DNA of 35,722 nt from Comamonadaceae bacterium (GCA_947454955.1 CANGLW010000021.1:1-35722); one strand, 5' to 3'. Shown: positions 15,034-24,000, counted from the stretch's first letter. The notes: generated by a model from the sequence alone, not told the origin. Translations and numbers: made by a program.

Positions 15034-15068
15034 ACCATGTACCGCTGGCTACATGGTGGCTACATGAA
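15034..15068. repeat. Right-arm integrase repeats
   Basis: GGCTACATGGT (15047-15057) and GGCTACATGAA (15058-15068) repeat the 11-mer found three times at 8128-8160. ACCATGTA (15034-15041) is an inverted partial copy. They lie 55-90 bases from the right attachment repeat. Confidence 0.75.
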
Positions 15069-15075
15069 GGCAAAG

Positions 15076-15112
15076 AAAAAGGGCTTGCTACTATTTTCAT
15101 AGCGGCAAACCC
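15076..15112 (-). terminator. Replacement tRNA-His terminator supplied by the element
   Basis: On the minus strand GGGTTTGC (from 15112) pairs with GCAAGCCC (to 15081), with one G-U pair. An inner CTAT-GAAA-ATAG hairpin sits in the loop, and TTTTT follows at 15080-15076. It lies 10 bases past the tRNA CCA and inside the element. Confidence 0.75.
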
Positions 15113-15122
15113 TTGATTTAGT

Positions 15123-15170
15123 TGGGGTGGCTGATGGGGCTCGAACCCACGACAACAGGAATCACAATCC
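15123..15170. repeat. attR: 48-bp repeat within intact tRNA-His
   Basis: This is the functional copy of the 3' half of tRNA-His, identical to 7950-7997. It spans from the anticodon stem to the encoded CCA. It is continuous with the tRNA 5' half, so integration leaves the tRNA gene whole. Confidence 0.93.
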
Positions 15171-15199
15171 TGGACTCTACCAACTGAGCTACAGCCACC
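15123..15199 (-). tRNA. tRNA-His (GTG anticodon), CCA encoded
   Basis: The minus strand folds as a standard cloverleaf: acceptor GTGGCTG with CAGCCAC, D-arm with AGCTCAGTTGGTAGAG, anticodon loop ATTGTGATT, and a T-arm with GGGTTCGAGCCC. The extra 5' G opposite C73, the histidine identity element, is encoded (15199 with 15126). The 3' CCA is encoded at 15125-15123. The element's 48-bp repeat covers its 3' half. Confidence 0.97.
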
Positions 15200-15209
15200 G
15201 TAGGGCTAA

Positions 15210-15215
15210 ATTATA
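15210..15215 (-). promoter_or_regulatory. Probable -10 box of tRNA-His
   Basis: TATAAT on the minus strand lies 11 bases upstream of the tRNA 5' end and overlaps the ppiD stop codon (15211-15213). No convincing -35 hexamer is seen at the expected distance, so its strength is uncertain. Confidence 0.5.
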
Positions 15216-17112
15216 ACCCAGGCCGCGCCTCTTTGATGTTGGTCTTGAAGCGCTGTTGCAAGAGCTTGCTGTAAGCCTGGCTCTCGGCCTGGTTCCAGGT
15301 TTGTGCGTACTGCGCACGCTCTTGTTTTTGCACGTTCTCAGGGGTCTCACGCGGCACCACCTTGGCCACGCGCACCACGGCATAGCCCTGGTCGCCCAGG
15401 TCCACACCCAGCAACAAAGGCAGCTTGGCAGGGTCGGCGCGCAAGGCTTTGTCCACCACGGCAGGCGACAGGCTGGCCGACTGGTTGCGCGACACCGTCA
15501 CCGCTGCGGCCAAGCTGGCGCTCTCCGGTTTGGCTTGCCATGCGGCTAATTTTTCAGCGCCAGCTTGCTTGGCCAATTCAGCCGAGCGTGCGGCCACCAG
15601 GCGGTATTGCACCGCAGGGCGAACCTCGTCCAGCGCCAGGGTGCGCGGCGCGGTGTATTGGCTGATGCGGGCAGCTGCCAGCATGCTGGTGCCCACCTCG
15701 ACCGCTTCGGTGTTGCGCTTTTGCTCGACCGACTCGGGGCTGAACAAGGCGGCCAACAGCTTGGGGTTGGCCAAGGCGCCAGCCACACCCTGCGCTGGCA
15801 CGCGGCCGATGTTATTGGCAGTTTGGATCTCAAGCTTGAGTTTTTGTGCCACGGGCTTCAAGCTGTCAGACTGCTCATAAACCAGGTTGGTGAACACCTC
15901 AGCAGCCTCGGCAAATTTGGCACGGGCTTGTTGGTTTTTCAGCTCGTCTTCCAGGCTGGCGCGCAGCTCGTCAAACGACTTCTGCTTGGGCATTTTGATG
16001 TCGGTCACTTTGATGATGTGAAAACCAAAGTCAGATGTCACCACATCACTGATCTCGCCTTTTTTCAAGGCAAAGGCCGCTTCTTCAAACGGCTTGACCA
16101 TCGCACCACGGGCGAAGAAATCCAGGTCACCACCATTGGCGGCTGAGCCCGGGTCTTGCGAATTTTTACGCGCCACTTCAGCAAAGCTCTCCGGCTTTTG
16201 CTTCACAAGTTGTAGCAGCTCCTTGGCTTTGGCCAAGGCTTTGTCACGTTCTTCTTGAGAAGCGGTCTTGGCCGCGGTGATCAGAATGTGGCTGGCACGG
16301 CGCTCTTCCTGGCCGCTCAAACGGGCAGCGTTTTGCTCGTAATAACTCTTCACGTCCGCCTCACTCAAGGTGATGCTTTTGCGCACGGCGTTGATATCGA
16401 GCACCACGTATTCCACCGCGGCTTGTTCAGCCGCTTGGAACTGGGTGGTGTTGGCTTTGTAATAAGCCTCGATGTCGGCATCGCTGGGTTTGACTTGGGC
16501 TGCAAAGTCTTGCGCTTTGAAGTTGGCCACTTGAATTTCGCGGCGCTCAAAAAAAGCTTTCAAGGCTTCGTCAGCCGAGGTGTTGGCCGCCAAGGCGGTT
16601 TGGGTGATGCCCAACTCCACTTGACGCACCGCGATGTCGTTGCGCAAGCGGGCCTCGTACATCTCAGGCGACATGCCTTGGGCGCCCAGCAGCTGGCGGT
16701 AACGCTCCATGTCCAAAGAACCATCGGGCTTGCGCAAGCTGGCAATGGTGGGGTTCTCTTGCAGGTCTCGGGCCAGGCGAGCGTCGCTGGTGGTCAAGCG
16801 GGCGTCTTTGCTGGCTTGGGCCAAGGCACGCTCACGCACCATGCGCTCTAGCGTGACATAACGCGCGCTGGGGGAATCCAGCAGCTTGGGGTCGATGTTG
16901 GGCATGGCCGCGCGCAGGCGGTCCACCTCGTTCTTGTGGTTGGCGTCCCACTCGGCACGGCTGATGCTGTCATCGCCCACCGTGGCCACCACATCTCCAC
17001 CTTCACGAAAGCGGTTGTAGCCATCAATGCCGAAAAGCACAAAGGAAGGGATGATCAACAGGAACATCAGCCCCATCATGATCTTCGTATGCTTCCGGAC
17101 AAAATCAAACAT
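15211..17112 (-). CDS. ppiD: Peptidylprolyl isomerase PpiD, inner-membrane periplasmic chaperone
   Basis: A 633-residue protein anchored by one N-terminal membrane helix (about 10-30, [19 protein letters not shown]), with a large periplasmic part. This includes a SurA-N-like chaperone region (about 35-180) and a parvulin domain (about 265-365, RRASHILI ... [21 protein letters not shown] ... FGFHIIKV). PpiD assists proteins leaving the Sec translocon. AAGAGG lies 6 bases before the ATG at 17112; an in-frame TTG two codons upstream is unlikely. The stop overlaps the probable tRNA-His -10 box. It diverges from yhhQ across about 130 bases. Confidence 0.93.
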   Translation of the reverse strand: MFDFVRKHTKIMMGLMFLLIIPSFVLFGIDGYNRFREGGDVVATVGDDSISRAEWDANHKNEVDRLRAAMPNIDPKLLDSPSARYVTLERMVRERALAQASKDARLTTSDARLARDLQENPTIASLRKPDGSLDMERYRQLLGAQGMSPEMYEARLRNDIAVRQVELGITQTALAANTSADEALKAFFERREIQVANFKAQDFAAQVKPSDADIEAYYKANTTQFQAAEQAAVEYVVLDINAVRKSITLSEADVKSYYEQNAARLSGQEERRASHILITAAKTASQEERDKALAKAKELLQLVKQKPESFAEVARKNSQDPGSAANGGDLDFFARGAMVKPFEEAAFALKKGEISDVVTSDFGFHIIKVTDIKMPKQKSFDELRASLEDELKNQQARAKFAEAAEVFTNLVYEQSDSLKPVAQKLKLEIQTANNIGRVPAQGVAGALANPKLLAALFSPESVEQKRNTEAVEVGTSMLAAARISQYTAPRTLALDEVRPAVQYRLVAARSAELAKQAGAEKLAAWQAKPESASLAAAVTVSRNQSASLSPAVVDKALRADPAKLPLLLGVDLGDQGYAVVRVAKVVPRETPENVQKQERAQYAQTWNQAESQAYSKLLQQRFKTNIKEARPGL

Positions 17113-17244
17113 CCACAACCTCTTACAAATAGTCTGAACTCAACCGGCTATGGTAACTCAAGCCACCTGGCGTCCCGCCCTAGCGGTTTACCCTCGCTGG
17201 GGCGCTGTGGCTCCTAGAATGGGTCAACCACCAAGGCTTCCCAC

Positions 17245-17967
17245 ATGACCGCACACGCCAGCCAACCGCACCGCACTTACCGCTATTACGACCTGATCGT
17301 GGTGGCCTTTGTCACCGTGCTGTTGTGCGCCAACCTGATTGGCGCGGCCAAGGTGGTGCAACTCGACGTGCCGGTTTTGGGCACCCTGGTGTTTGGCGCA
17401 GGCGTGCTGTTTTTCCCCATCTCTTACTTTTTTGGCGACATCCTCACCGAGGTCTATGGCTACGCGCATGACCGCCGCGCAGTGTGGTGCGGCTTTGGCA
17501 CCTTGTTGTTTGCAGCCCTGATGGCCTGGGTGGTCACCCGCATGCCCGCCGCCCCGGGCGACTACAACAGCAGCCTGCAGTCGGGCATGGAAGTGGTGTT
17601 TGACAACACCTGGCGCATTGTGGCGGGCTCCATCATCGCGTTTTGGGCGGGTAGCCTGGTCAACAGCTATGTGCTCTCCAAGCTCAAAATTTACACCGGT
17701 GGCAAATACCTGTGGGTGCGCACCATCGGTTCGACCGCAGCGGGTGAGTTGGTGGACTCAGGTCTGTTTTACATGCTGGCCTTTTACGGCATTTGGGACA
17801 CCGCGCAGGTGATCCAGGTGGCGGTGACGCAATACTTTTTGAAAACAGGGTGGGAAGTGCTGGCCACACCTATCACTTACAAACTGGTGGGCTACCTGAA
17901 GCGCAAAGAAAACGAAGACTACTTTGACACCCACACCAACTTCACGCCGTTCAGCTTGAAGGTGTAG
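17245..17967 (+). CDS. yhhQ: Queuosine precursor transporter
   Basis: A 240-residue integral membrane protein of the YhhQ (DUF165/VUT) family, importing preQ0/preQ1 for tRNA queuosine synthesis. About six hydrophobic segments are visible. Signatures are LGTLVFGAGVLFFPISYFFGDILTEVYGY near residues 48-78 and VRTIGSTAAGELVDSGLFYMLAFYG near 155-180. An AAGG about 9 bases before the ATG may be the ribosome site. I looked for a preQ1 riboswitch upstream and found none. A bidirectional terminator follows. Confidence 0.92.
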   Translation: MTAHASQPHRTYRYYDLIVVAFVTVLLCANLIGAAKVVQLDVPVLGTLVFGAGVLFFPISYFFGDILTEVYGYAHDRRAVWCGFGTLLFAALMAWVVTRMPAAPGDYNSSLQSGMEVVFDNTWRIVAGSIIAFWAGSLVNSYVLSKLKIYTGGKYLWVRTIGSTAAGELVDSGLFYMLAFYGIWDTAQVIQVAVTQYFLKTGWEVLATPITYKLVGYLKRKENEDYFDTHTNFTPFSLKV

Positions 17968-18000
17968 GTCTTCAGAGCTTTACAAACATGCGCCCAAGAA

Positions 18001-18024
18001 AAAAGCCACCTGAAGGTGGCTTTT
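18001..18024. terminator. Bidirectional terminator between yhhQ and tRNA-Val
   Basis: AAAAGCCACC (18001-18010) pairs with GGTGGCTTTT (18015-18024) around a TGAA loop. T-runs on both strands let it end yhhQ (plus) and the hupB-tRNA-Val transcript (minus). Confidence 0.9.
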
Positions 18025-18029
18025 TGTTT

Positions 18030-18105
18030 TGGTGGGTGATGACGGGCTCGAACCGCCGACCTACGCCTTGTAAGGGCGCCGCTCTACCAACTGAGCTAAT
18101 CACCC
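18030..18105 (-). tRNA. tRNA-Val (TAC anticodon), CCA encoded
   Basis: The minus strand gives acceptor GGGTGAT with ATCACCC, a D-arm with TAGCTCAGTTGGTAGAG, anticodon loop CTTACAA (anticodon TAC), T-arm GGCGGTTCGAGCCC, and 3' ACCA. It begins 6 bases after the hupB stop, so it is probably cotranscribed with hupB. Confidence 0.96.
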
Positions 18106-18111
18106 AGCAGA

Positions 18112-18384
18112 TCAGTTCAGCGCGTCTTTCAAGGCCTTGCCTGGACGGAACTTAGGCACCTTGGCAGATTTGATTTTGATGGCAGCGCCAGTGCGGGGAT
18201 TGCGGCCGGTGCGTGCAGCACGCTTGGTCACCGCGAAAGTACCAAAGCCCACCAGCGACACGGTGCCGCCTTTTTTCAGGGTGGTCTTCACAGCACCCAT
18301 GGTGGCTTCCAGTGCGCGGGTTGCGGCCGCTTTGGAAATGTCGGCTTGCTTGGCGATGTGTTCAATCAGTTCGGTTTTATTCAC
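18112..18384 (-). CDS. hupB: DNA-binding protein HU-beta
   Basis: A 90-residue HU protein, the abundant nucleoid architectural dimer. It shows [37 protein letters not shown], the DNA-clamping arm [16 protein letters not shown] with the intercalating Pro, and the final [12 protein letters not shown]. The start is GTG 18384, with AGAGG 6 bases upstream; a longer frame to 18459 would add an atypical N-terminus. An imperfect inverted repeat at 18489-18510 overlaps a TAGAAT that could be the -10 box of its promoter. Confidence 0.95.
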   Translation of the reverse strand: MNKTELIEHIAKQADISKAAATRALEATMGAVKTTLKKGGTVSLVGFGTFAVTKRAARTGRNPRTGAAIKIKSAKVPKFRPGKALKDALN

Positions 18385-18488
18385 AAAGAACCTCTTAAGG
18401 CTTAAGGTGGTTGAGCGATTCGTTCTTGCTGTGTCATCGACGAAAACACAGACTTTCATTTGCCTGAATATGAACAGGTAAAGAAATT

Positions 18489-18510
18489 CTAGACGGTTTT
18501 TCCGGTCTAG
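18489..18510. promoter_or_regulatory. Inverted repeat in hupB upstream region
   Basis: CTAGACGG (18489-18496) and CCGGTCTAG (18502-18510) pair with one bulged base around TTTTT. On the minus strand TAGAAT overlaps its end and TTGTAA lies 19 bases upstream. It could be an operator at the hupB promoter or a weak terminator for the DMT transporter gene. Confidence 0.4.
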
Positions 18511-18551
18511 TTACAAGGTCTTCATACAAAAATATTTCTGGAAAACCCGCA

Positions 18552-19427
18552 TCAACGCTGGCTTGGCGGGGTGCGCACCACCCAACTCACGCCCCATGCC
18601 GCCAGAGCCGTACCGATCAAGGTGTAGGTGGTCACCGGCTCGTTGAACAAGAGCCAAGCCATCAAGGCCGTGGTGGGCGGCACCAGGTACAACAAACTCG
18701 TGACCGCGGTGGCCGCACCGCGTTGAATCAACATGAAGAGCAAAGAGCTGCCCCCCAAAGTCACCGCCAGTACCGACCAGGCCATGGCGCCAATGAGTTC
18801 GCCCGTCCACACCATGGCCTCGGTTTCCATGGCCGCCAGTGGCGTGACCGCCAAAAACGCGGCCATGAGTTGCACCGTGTTGGCAGTGCGCACATCACAC
18901 GGCTGAACAAAGTGTTTTTGGTACAGCGTGCCCACGGTGATCGAGACCAGCGCCAACACGGTGAGCGAGAGGTTCCAGGCATTGGCCTCGCCCGCGCCGA
19001 GCTTGTGTAAGACCACCAGTGTCAAACCACCAAAGCCCAGGGCCAAGCCTGCCCACTGCCGATTGCTGACACGTGCGCCGCGGCCTGAGACCCACAGCGC
19101 GGTGAGGATGGGTTGCAAACCCACGATGAGTGCGGTCAAGCCCGACCCCATGCCGGCTTTGACCGCCTCCCACACGCCACCTAAATACCCCACATGCATG
19201 AACACACCGGTCATGCCAATGTGAAACCACTGCGCACGGTTTTGCGGCCAAGCCACTTTGGACCAACGCACCCACACCAAAAAACACACGATGGAAATCA
19301 GAAAACGCAGCCACAAAAAGCGCATGGGAGGCGCGTAGGGCATGCCGTAACGCGCCACGATGAAACCTGTGCTCCAGATGAGCACGAACACCCAAGGCAT
19401 GGCACGCAGCCAGTTTTTGTCTTGCAT
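18552..19427 (-). CDS. EamA/RhaT-family drug/metabolite transporter
   Basis: A 291-residue membrane protein with about ten hydrophobic helices arranged as two EamA repeats (start WVFVLIWSTGFIVARYG; second repeat from about 150). It includes the late VPPTTALMAWLLFNEPVTTYTLIGTALAAWGV typical of the family, which are efflux or exchange carriers of small metabolites. The substrate is not predictable. I chose ATG 19427 because the longer frame to 19520 lies within pgsA. It starts 8 bases after the pgsA stop and is probably cotranscribed with it. Confidence 0.87.
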   Translation of the reverse strand: MQDKNWLRAMPWVFVLIWSTGFIVARYGMPYAPPMRFLWLRFLISIVCFLVWVRWSKVAWPQNRAQWFHIGMTGVFMHVGYLGGVWEAVKAGMGSGLTALIVGLQPILTALWVSGRGARVSNRQWAGLALGFGGLTLVVLHKLGAGEANAWNLSLTVLALVSITVGTLYQKHFVQPCDVRTANTVQLMAAFLAVTPLAAMETEAMVWTGELIGAMAWSVLAVTLGGSSLLFMLIQRGAATAVTSLLYLVPPTTALMAWLLFNEPVTTYTLIGTALAAWGVSWVVRTPPSQR

Positions 19428-19435
19428 GGCGCGCC

Positions 19436-20011
19436 TCAGCGCACGTGCGCGCGAATATCGGGCAGGGCTTTTTGCAGGTAATACACCATGGACCACACGG
19501 TGAGCACCGCAGCACCCCAAATGAGCAAGGTGCCCCAGAAGTGGGTGTCGAGCAAGCCAAACAACACGCCATCAAACAGCAAGAAGGGAATGGCCACCAT
19601 CTGCACCGTGGTTTTCACTTTGCCCAGCATGTGCACCGCCACGCTTTTAGACGCGCCAATTTGTGCCATCCATTCACGCAAAGCCGAGATGGCGATTTCA
19701 CGGCCGATGATGATGAGCGCCACAAACACATCGGCCCGGTTCATGTGCACCAGCACCAAAAGCGACGCGCACACCAAAAACTTGTCAGCCACCGGGTCCA
19801 GGAAAGCACCGAAAGACGAGGTTTGGTTGAGCTTGCGCGCCAAGTAGCCGTCAAGCCAATCGGTCAGGGCAAACAGCACAAACATGACAGTGGCCACCAG
19901 GTTGCGCGTGGCCATGTCCCAAGGCAGGTAAAACACACCCACGATCAAGGGGATCGCGATGATGCGCGTCCAGGTCATGAGGGTCGGGATGGTCCAGAAC
20001 ATGCGCAGCAT
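19436..20011 (-). CDS. pgsA: CDP-diacylglycerol-glycerol-3-phosphate 3-phosphatidyltransferase
   Basis: Membrane enzyme making phosphatidylglycerol phosphate from CDP-diacylglycerol and glycerol 3-phosphate, the committed step to PG and cardiolipin. The 191-residue protein contains the complete CDP-alcohol phosphotransferase motif DGxxARx8Gx3Dx3D (Asp54, Gly55, Ala58, Arg59, Gly68, Asp72, Asp76) and several membrane helices. ATG 20011 is used; an internal ATG three codons later (20002) is equally possible. It follows uvrC by 49 bases in the same direction. Confidence 0.94.
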   Translation of the reverse strand: MLRMFWTIPTLMTWTRIIAIPLIVGVFYLPWDMATRNLVATVMFVLFALTDWLDGYLARKLNQTSSFGAFLDPVADKFLVCASLLVLVHMNRADVFVALIIIGREIAISALREWMAQIGASKSVAVHMLGKVKTTVQMVAIPFLLFDGVLFGLLDTHFWGTLLIWGAAVLTVWSMVYYLQKALPDIRAHVR

Positions 20012-20060
20012 TGTGGCATGTAATTAAGACCCATCCCCTGCGTGGGTCGTGAGGCATCGT

Positions 20061-22040
20061 TCAGCGCAGCGCGCGGTAAATCGCTTCGGCCAGGTCTTTG
20101 GAAATGCCGTCCACCGTGCACAGGTCGTCCACGCTTGCTGAGGCCACGCCGCGGATGCCACCAAAACGCTGCAACAACTTGGCGCGGCGCTTGGGGCCTA
20201 CGCCTGGAATCTCTTCAATTTTGCTGCCGCCCACACGCACCTTGGCGCGTTGCGCGCGCATGCCGGTGATGGCAAAGCGGTGCGCCTCATCGCGAATTTG
20301 CGCGACCAGCATGAGCGCAGCCGAGTCTTTGCCCAGGTACACCTTCTCACGCCCATCGGCAAACACCAACTCTTCCAAACCCACTTTGCGGCCCTCGCCT
20401 TTTTCCACACCGACAATGCGCGAGAGGTCCAGGCCGAGTTCTTCAAACACCTCGCGCGCCATGCTCACCTGGCCTTTGCCGCCGTCAATCAGCACCAGGT
20501 CGGGCAGCTTCAAGCTAGCGGCATCGCCCTCCTCACGCAGGGCTTGCGCCACCTTGCCGTAGCGACGCATCAAGACCTGGCGCATGGCGGCGTAGTCATC
20601 GCCACCGGTGATGCCTTCAATGCCGTAGCGGCGGTATTCGCCACTTTGCATTTTGTGCTGGGCAAACACCACACACGACGCCTGCGTGGCTTCACCCGCG
20701 GTGTGCGAGATGTCAAAACACTCGATGCGCAAATCATCCAGGCTGTCTTGCGGCAAGTCCAGCGCCTCGGCCAAAGCGCGCGTGCGGGCTTGCTGCGAGC
20801 CTTCTTCAGCCAGCAAGCGGTTGAGCTGCAGGGCTGCGTTGGTTTGCGCCATCTCCAGCCAAATGCGACGTTGCTCGCGCGGGTTGTGCACCACGCTGAT
20901 CTTCACGCCGCTTTGCTCGGTGAGCGCCTTGACCAGGGCCTTGCTCACCGGGCTGCTGGTGATGATGCTGGGCGGCACAGCAATGTCCACATAGTGCTGG
21001 GCCATGAAGGCTTCCAGCACACGCACCTCGATCGGCGTTTGTGGCTTTGATTTAGCAGCCGGGCCCTCGGGGGCATCACTGTTGGCTGGCGCTTCTGCAT
21101 CAGCGCTGAGTTCATCAGCCTCGTCGTCAAAAATCGCGTCTTCCACATGCACGGGAAAATAAGGCCGGTCGCCCAAGTGGCGCCCGCCGCGCACCATGGC
21201 CAGGTTCACGCAGGCGCGCCCGCCTTGCACTTTCACCGCCAGGATGTCCACGTCTTTGTCATCCACCGTGTCCACCGCCTGCTGGTGCAGCACATTCGAC
21301 AAGGCGCCAATTTGGTCGCGCAACTCGGCGGCTTGTTCAAACTCAAGTTGCTCGGAGTGCGCCATCATGCGCGACTCCAGGGCCTTCATCACATGCTGCG
21401 TGTCGCCGCGCAAAAAGCTCGCGGCGTTGGCCACGTCTTGCGCGTAGCCCTCGGCCGTCACGTGCCCCACACAGGGCGCCGAACAACGCTTGATTTGGTA
21501 GAGCAAACACGGGCGCGTGCGGTTGTTGAACACCGCCTCGTCACAGGTACGCAACCTGAAGACTTTTTGCAGCAGCTGAATGGCTTCTTTGACCGCCCAG
21601 GCACTGGGGTAAGGGCCGAAGTATTGATGCTTTTTCTCCACCGCCCCGCGGTAATACGACACCCGCGGAAACTGCGAGCCCTGGTACTTGGGGCCGTTGA
21701 CCTTCAAAGGAAACGTGCCGCTGAACTTCAGGTAGGGGTAGCTTTTGTCGTCCCGAAACAGGATGTTGTACTTCGGGTGCTGCGTCTTGATGAGGTTGTT
21801 TTCCAGCAGCAGCGCCTCCGCCTCGGAGCGCACCACCGTGGTCTCCATGCGCGCGATTTTGCTCACCATGTGGCCGATGCGCGTACCGCCATGGTCTTTC
21901 TGAAAATAGCTGGAAACCCGCTTTTTCAAACTGCGCGCTTTGCCCACATACAGCAGGTTGCCCTGCTCGTCAAAATAGCGGTACACGCCAGGCAACAAAG
22001 GCAGCGAGGCCACCTGGCTCAACAAAGCTTCAGAATGCAT
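20061..22040 (-). CDS. uvrC: Excinuclease ABC subunit C
   Basis: A 659-residue nucleotide-excision-repair nuclease making both incisions around a lesion with UvrB. Order: GIY-YIG domain (about 13-90, [27 protein letters not shown]); Cys-rich segment [21 protein letters not shown] motif ([16 protein letters not shown]); an acidic Ala/Glu/Pro insert near residues 280-315; RNase H-like nuclease domain ([20 protein letters not shown]); and C-terminal helix-hairpin-helix pair ([18 protein letters not shown]). ATG 22040 matches the family start. The longer open frame upstream runs antisense through earP and is rejected. Its start is only 15 bases from the divergent earP start. Confidence 0.96.
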   Translation of the reverse strand: MHSEALLSQVASLPLLPGVYRYFDEQGNLLYVGKARSLKKRVSSYFQKDHGGTRIGHMVSKIARMETTVVRSEAEALLLENNLIKTQHPKYNILFRDDKSYPYLKFSGTFPLKVNGPKYQGSQFPRVSYYRGAVEKKHQYFGPYPSAWAVKEAIQLLQKVFRLRTCDEAVFNNRTRPCLLYQIKRCSAPCVGHVTAEGYAQDVANAASFLRGDTQHVMKALESRMMAHSEQLEFEQAAELRDQIGALSNVLHQQAVDTVDDKDVDILAVKVQGGRACVNLAMVRGGRHLGDRPYFPVHVEDAIFDDEADELSADAEAPANSDAPEGPAAKSKPQTPIEVRVLEAFMAQHYVDIAVPPSIITSSPVSKALVKALTEQSGVKISVVHNPREQRRIWLEMAQTNAALQLNRLLAEEGSQQARTRALAEALDLPQDSLDDLRIECFDISHTAGEATQASCVVFAQHKMQSGEYRRYGIEGITGGDDYAAMRQVLMRRYGKVAQALREEGDAASLKLPDLVLIDGGKGQVSMAREVFEELGLDLSRIVGVEKGEGRKVGLEELVFADGREKVYLGKDSAALMLVAQIRDEAHRFAITGMRAQRAKVRVGGSKIEEIPGVGPKRRAKLLQRFGGIRGVASASVDDLCTVDGISKDLAEAIYRALR

Positions 22041-22055
22041 GCTGGTATTGTGCAC

Positions 22056-23189
22056 ATGATGTTCGATATTTTCTGCAAGGTCATCGACAACCACGGCGAC
22101 TTGGGTGTGTGCTGGCGCTTGTGCTGCGAGCTGGCCCGCCGTGGCCAATCGGTCCGCCTGTGGGTGGACGATGCCAGTGCCCTGGCCTGGATGGCGCCAC
22201 AAGGCCAGCCCGGCGTGACGGTGCATGCCTGGACTGAGCCCCTCAACTTGCAGGGCCTCACTCCCGGCGAGGTGTTGGTGGAGGCCTTCGGCTGCGAAGT
22301 TGCTCCTGAATTCATAGCTGCATTTGCAAGCAGCACTATGCCTAAAGCCTGGATTAACCTGGAATACCTGAGTGCCGAGCCCTATGTGGAACGCAGCCAC
22401 GGCCTGCCTTCACCCGTCATGAGCGGACCGGGCAAGGGGTTGACCAAACACTTTGTTTACCCCGGCTTCACTGCGCGAACAGGCGGGTTGTTGCGCGAAG
22501 CGGACCTCAAGCAACGCCAGCAAAACTTTGATGCCGCGGCTTGGCTGCAAAGCCTGGGCGTCCCCCCTTCAGCAGAACGTCGCATCTCCTTGTTTTGTTA
22601 CGAGCCGCAAGCATTGGGCGAGTTGCTCGAGCAGCTGCAAGCCAGCGAACAAGCCACGCAACTCTTGGTGACCGCGGGGCGTGCGCATGCGGCAGTGGCC
22701 GCATGGTTGAAAGCGCAGGGCCATGAGGTGCCGTGGGGTTCATCGCAGCCCATGAACATGGCAAATTTCAAGCTCGAAGGGTTCAAGCTAGGGCACTTAA
22801 GCATCTACGCCCTGCCCTACCTCACCCAACATGATTACGACCACCTGCTGTGGGCCTGTGACCTGAACTTTGTGCGCGGCGAGGACTCGGTGGTACGCGC
22901 CTTGTGGAGCGGCGCGCCTTTCGTGTGGCACATCTACCCGCAAGAGGATGAGGCGCACCACGCCAAGCTGCTCGCATTTTTGAAGCAACTGCAGCTACCC
23001 CCCAGCTGGTGTGCGTTTCATCAGGTGTGGAACGGTCTGCAGGCCGGGCCGCTGCCCAAGCCGGATGCGTTGCTGGATGCTTTGCGGGGTGAGACGGCTG
23101 ACTTCAAGAGGGCTGCCGACGCCTTGTGGCAGCAAGACGACCTGAGCACCCAGCTTTTGGCTTTTGTGCAGGCCAAACTGCAGGCATAA
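22056..23189 (+). CDS. earP: EF-P arginine rhamnosyltransferase
   Basis: Transfers rhamnose from dTDP-rhamnose to Arg32 of EF-P, activating it for polyproline translation. The 377-residue GT-B protein begins [22 protein letters not shown], where the DNHGD Asp residues are catalytic in the family. Near the C-terminus it has the nucleotide-sugar-binding [30 protein letters not shown]. The substrate gene efp follows directly. ATG 22056 or 22059 may start it; the open frame extends far upstream only because it runs antisense to uvrC. No Shine-Dalgarno is clear. Its promoter must lie within the uvrC 5' region. Confidence 0.95.
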   Translation: MMFDIFCKVIDNHGDLGVCWRLCCELARRGQSVRLWVDDASALAWMAPQGQPGVTVHAWTEPLNLQGLTPGEVLVEAFGCEVAPEFIAAFASSTMPKAWINLEYLSAEPYVERSHGLPSPVMSGPGKGLTKHFVYPGFTARTGGLLREADLKQRQQNFDAAAWLQSLGVPPSAERRISLFCYEPQALGELLEQLQASEQATQLLVTAGRAHAAVAAWLKAQGHEVPWGSSQPMNMANFKLEGFKLGHLSIYALPYLTQHDYDHLLWACDLNFVRGEDSVVRALWSGAPFVWHIYPQEDEAHHAKLLAFLKQLQLPPSWCAFHQVWNGLQAGPLPKPDALLDALRGETADFKRAADALWQQDDLSTQLLAFVQAKLQA

Positions 23190-23221
23190 GGCACCCCGGG
23201 CACTGGATGCCTGGGTCTGTA

Positions 23222-23250
23222 GCCACCAGCCTCTGCGCGCCCCTGGTGGC
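23222..23250. other. Hairpin after earP, without T-run
   Basis: GCCACCAG (23222-23229) pairs perfectly with CTGGTGGC (23243-23250). No T-tract follows, so it is more likely an mRNA 3' stabiliser or weak attenuator between earP and efp than a full terminator. Confidence 0.4.
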
Positions 23251-23253
23251 GTC

Positions 23254-23282
23254 ATGAAAGGGCCTCAAAAGCGGGTTAAAAT
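23254..23282 (+). promoter_or_regulatory. Probable efp promoter
   Basis: ATGAAA (23254-23259) and TAAAAT (23277-23282) are spaced by 17 bases. They lie about 84 bases before the efp ATG, leaving a G/C-rich leader. This would allow efp to be transcribed independently of earP. Confidence 0.45.
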
Positions 23283-23365
23283 AGCGGGTTTAGCGAGACA
23301 CCCGTTTTGCGCCCCTCTACCGCCCTGCGCTGTGCGTGCAACCGCGGTCAACCTCTGGAAACCCT

Positions 23366-23920
23366 ATGAAAATCGCTCAGGAAATTCGCGCCGGTAACGT
23401 GATCATGCACGGCAAGGACCCCATGGTCGTTCTGAAAACCGAATACAGCCGTGGTGGCCGCAACGCCGCCACCGTGCGCATGAAGCTCAAGAGCCTGATT
23501 GCCAACTTCGGCACCGAAGTCGTGTTCAAAGCCGACGACAAGATGGACCAGATCATTCTGGACAAGAAAGAGTGCACCTACTCTTACTTTGCCGACCCCA
23601 TGTACGTGTGCATGGACACCGAGTACAACCAGTACGAAGTGGAAGCCGAGAACATGGGCGACGCCCTGAACTACCTCGAAGACGGCATGGCGGTTGAAGT
23701 GGTGTTCTACGACGGCAAAGCGATTTCTGTGGAACTGCCCACCAGCGTGGTGCGTGAAATCACCTGGACCGAGCCCGCTGTCAAAGGCGACACCTCTGGC
23801 AAGGTGCTCAAGCCTGCCAAGATTGCCACTGGCTTTGAAATTGGCGTGCCAATTTTCGTGGCCCAAGGCGACAAGGTCGAGATCGACACCCGCACCGGCG
23901 AATACCGCAAGCGCGTCTAA
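23366..23920 (+). CDS. efp: Translation elongation factor P
   Basis: A 184-residue three-domain factor that relieves ribosome stalling at consecutive prolines. The N-terminus [22 protein letters not shown] is the KOW-like domain. The modified loop reads [10 protein letters not shown] with Arg at position 32, the residue rhamnosylated by EarP in this branch; the Lys-type pathway (EpmA/B) is not used. The C-terminal OB domain ends [15 protein letters not shown] chose ATG 23366 from the family; the in-frame ATG at 23336 adds an atypical extension. Confidence 0.97.
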   Translation: MKIAQEIRAGNVIMHGKDPMVVLKTEYSRGGRNAATVRMKLKSLIANFGTEVVFKADDKMDQIILDKKECTYSYFADPMYVCMDTEYNQYEVEAENMGDALNYLEDGMAVEVVFYDGKAISVELPTSVVREITWTEPAVKGDTSGKVLKPAKIATGFEIGVPIFVAQGDKVEIDTRTGEYRKRV

Positions 23921-23967
23921 AACAGTTGCCATCAAGTACCTCGGGTATTTGATGTGCATCAAGATCA

Positions 23968-24000
23968 AAGCTCCTGCCCGCAAGGGTCAGGGGCTTTTTT
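23968..24000 (+). terminator. efp terminator
   Basis: An AGCTCCTGCCC arm pairs with GGGTCAGGGGCT (one bulge, one G-U) around GCAA and is followed by six T residues ending at 24000. It lies about 50 bases after the efp stop. Confidence 0.8.

Larger units (their letters stand above)
7950..15170. mobile_element. Integrative element in tRNA-His (satellite-like, about 7.2 kb)
   Basis: The element is bounded by perfect 48-bp direct repeats of the tRNA-His 3' half. It carries an integrase at the left end, paired arm repeats near both ends, an HTH regulator, a primase/helicase with an adjacent repeat cluster, and a short tail operon with a VRR-NUC nuclease and a DUF5681 protein. No capsid, portal, tail, large terminase, conjugation or relaxase gene is present. 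All its genes are on the plus strand, away from the integrase end. Codon and base use look more A/T-rich than the flanking core genes. Known P4-like satellites share the integrase, regulator and alpha-type primase layout; the classification here is inference. Confidence 0.88.

Noticed and set aside
17119-17244. preQ1 riboswitch upstream of yhhQ
   Set aside because: No preQ1 aptamer-like core or pseudoknot sequence found; only a G/C-rich leader.
21147-22055. Long plus-strand open frame running into earP
   Set aside because: It is antisense to uvrC, whose domains are clear; EarP homology begins only at 22056.
22041-22400. N-terminal extension of uvrC
   Set aside because: Antisense to earP; UvrC starts at MHSEALL at 22040 by family comparison.
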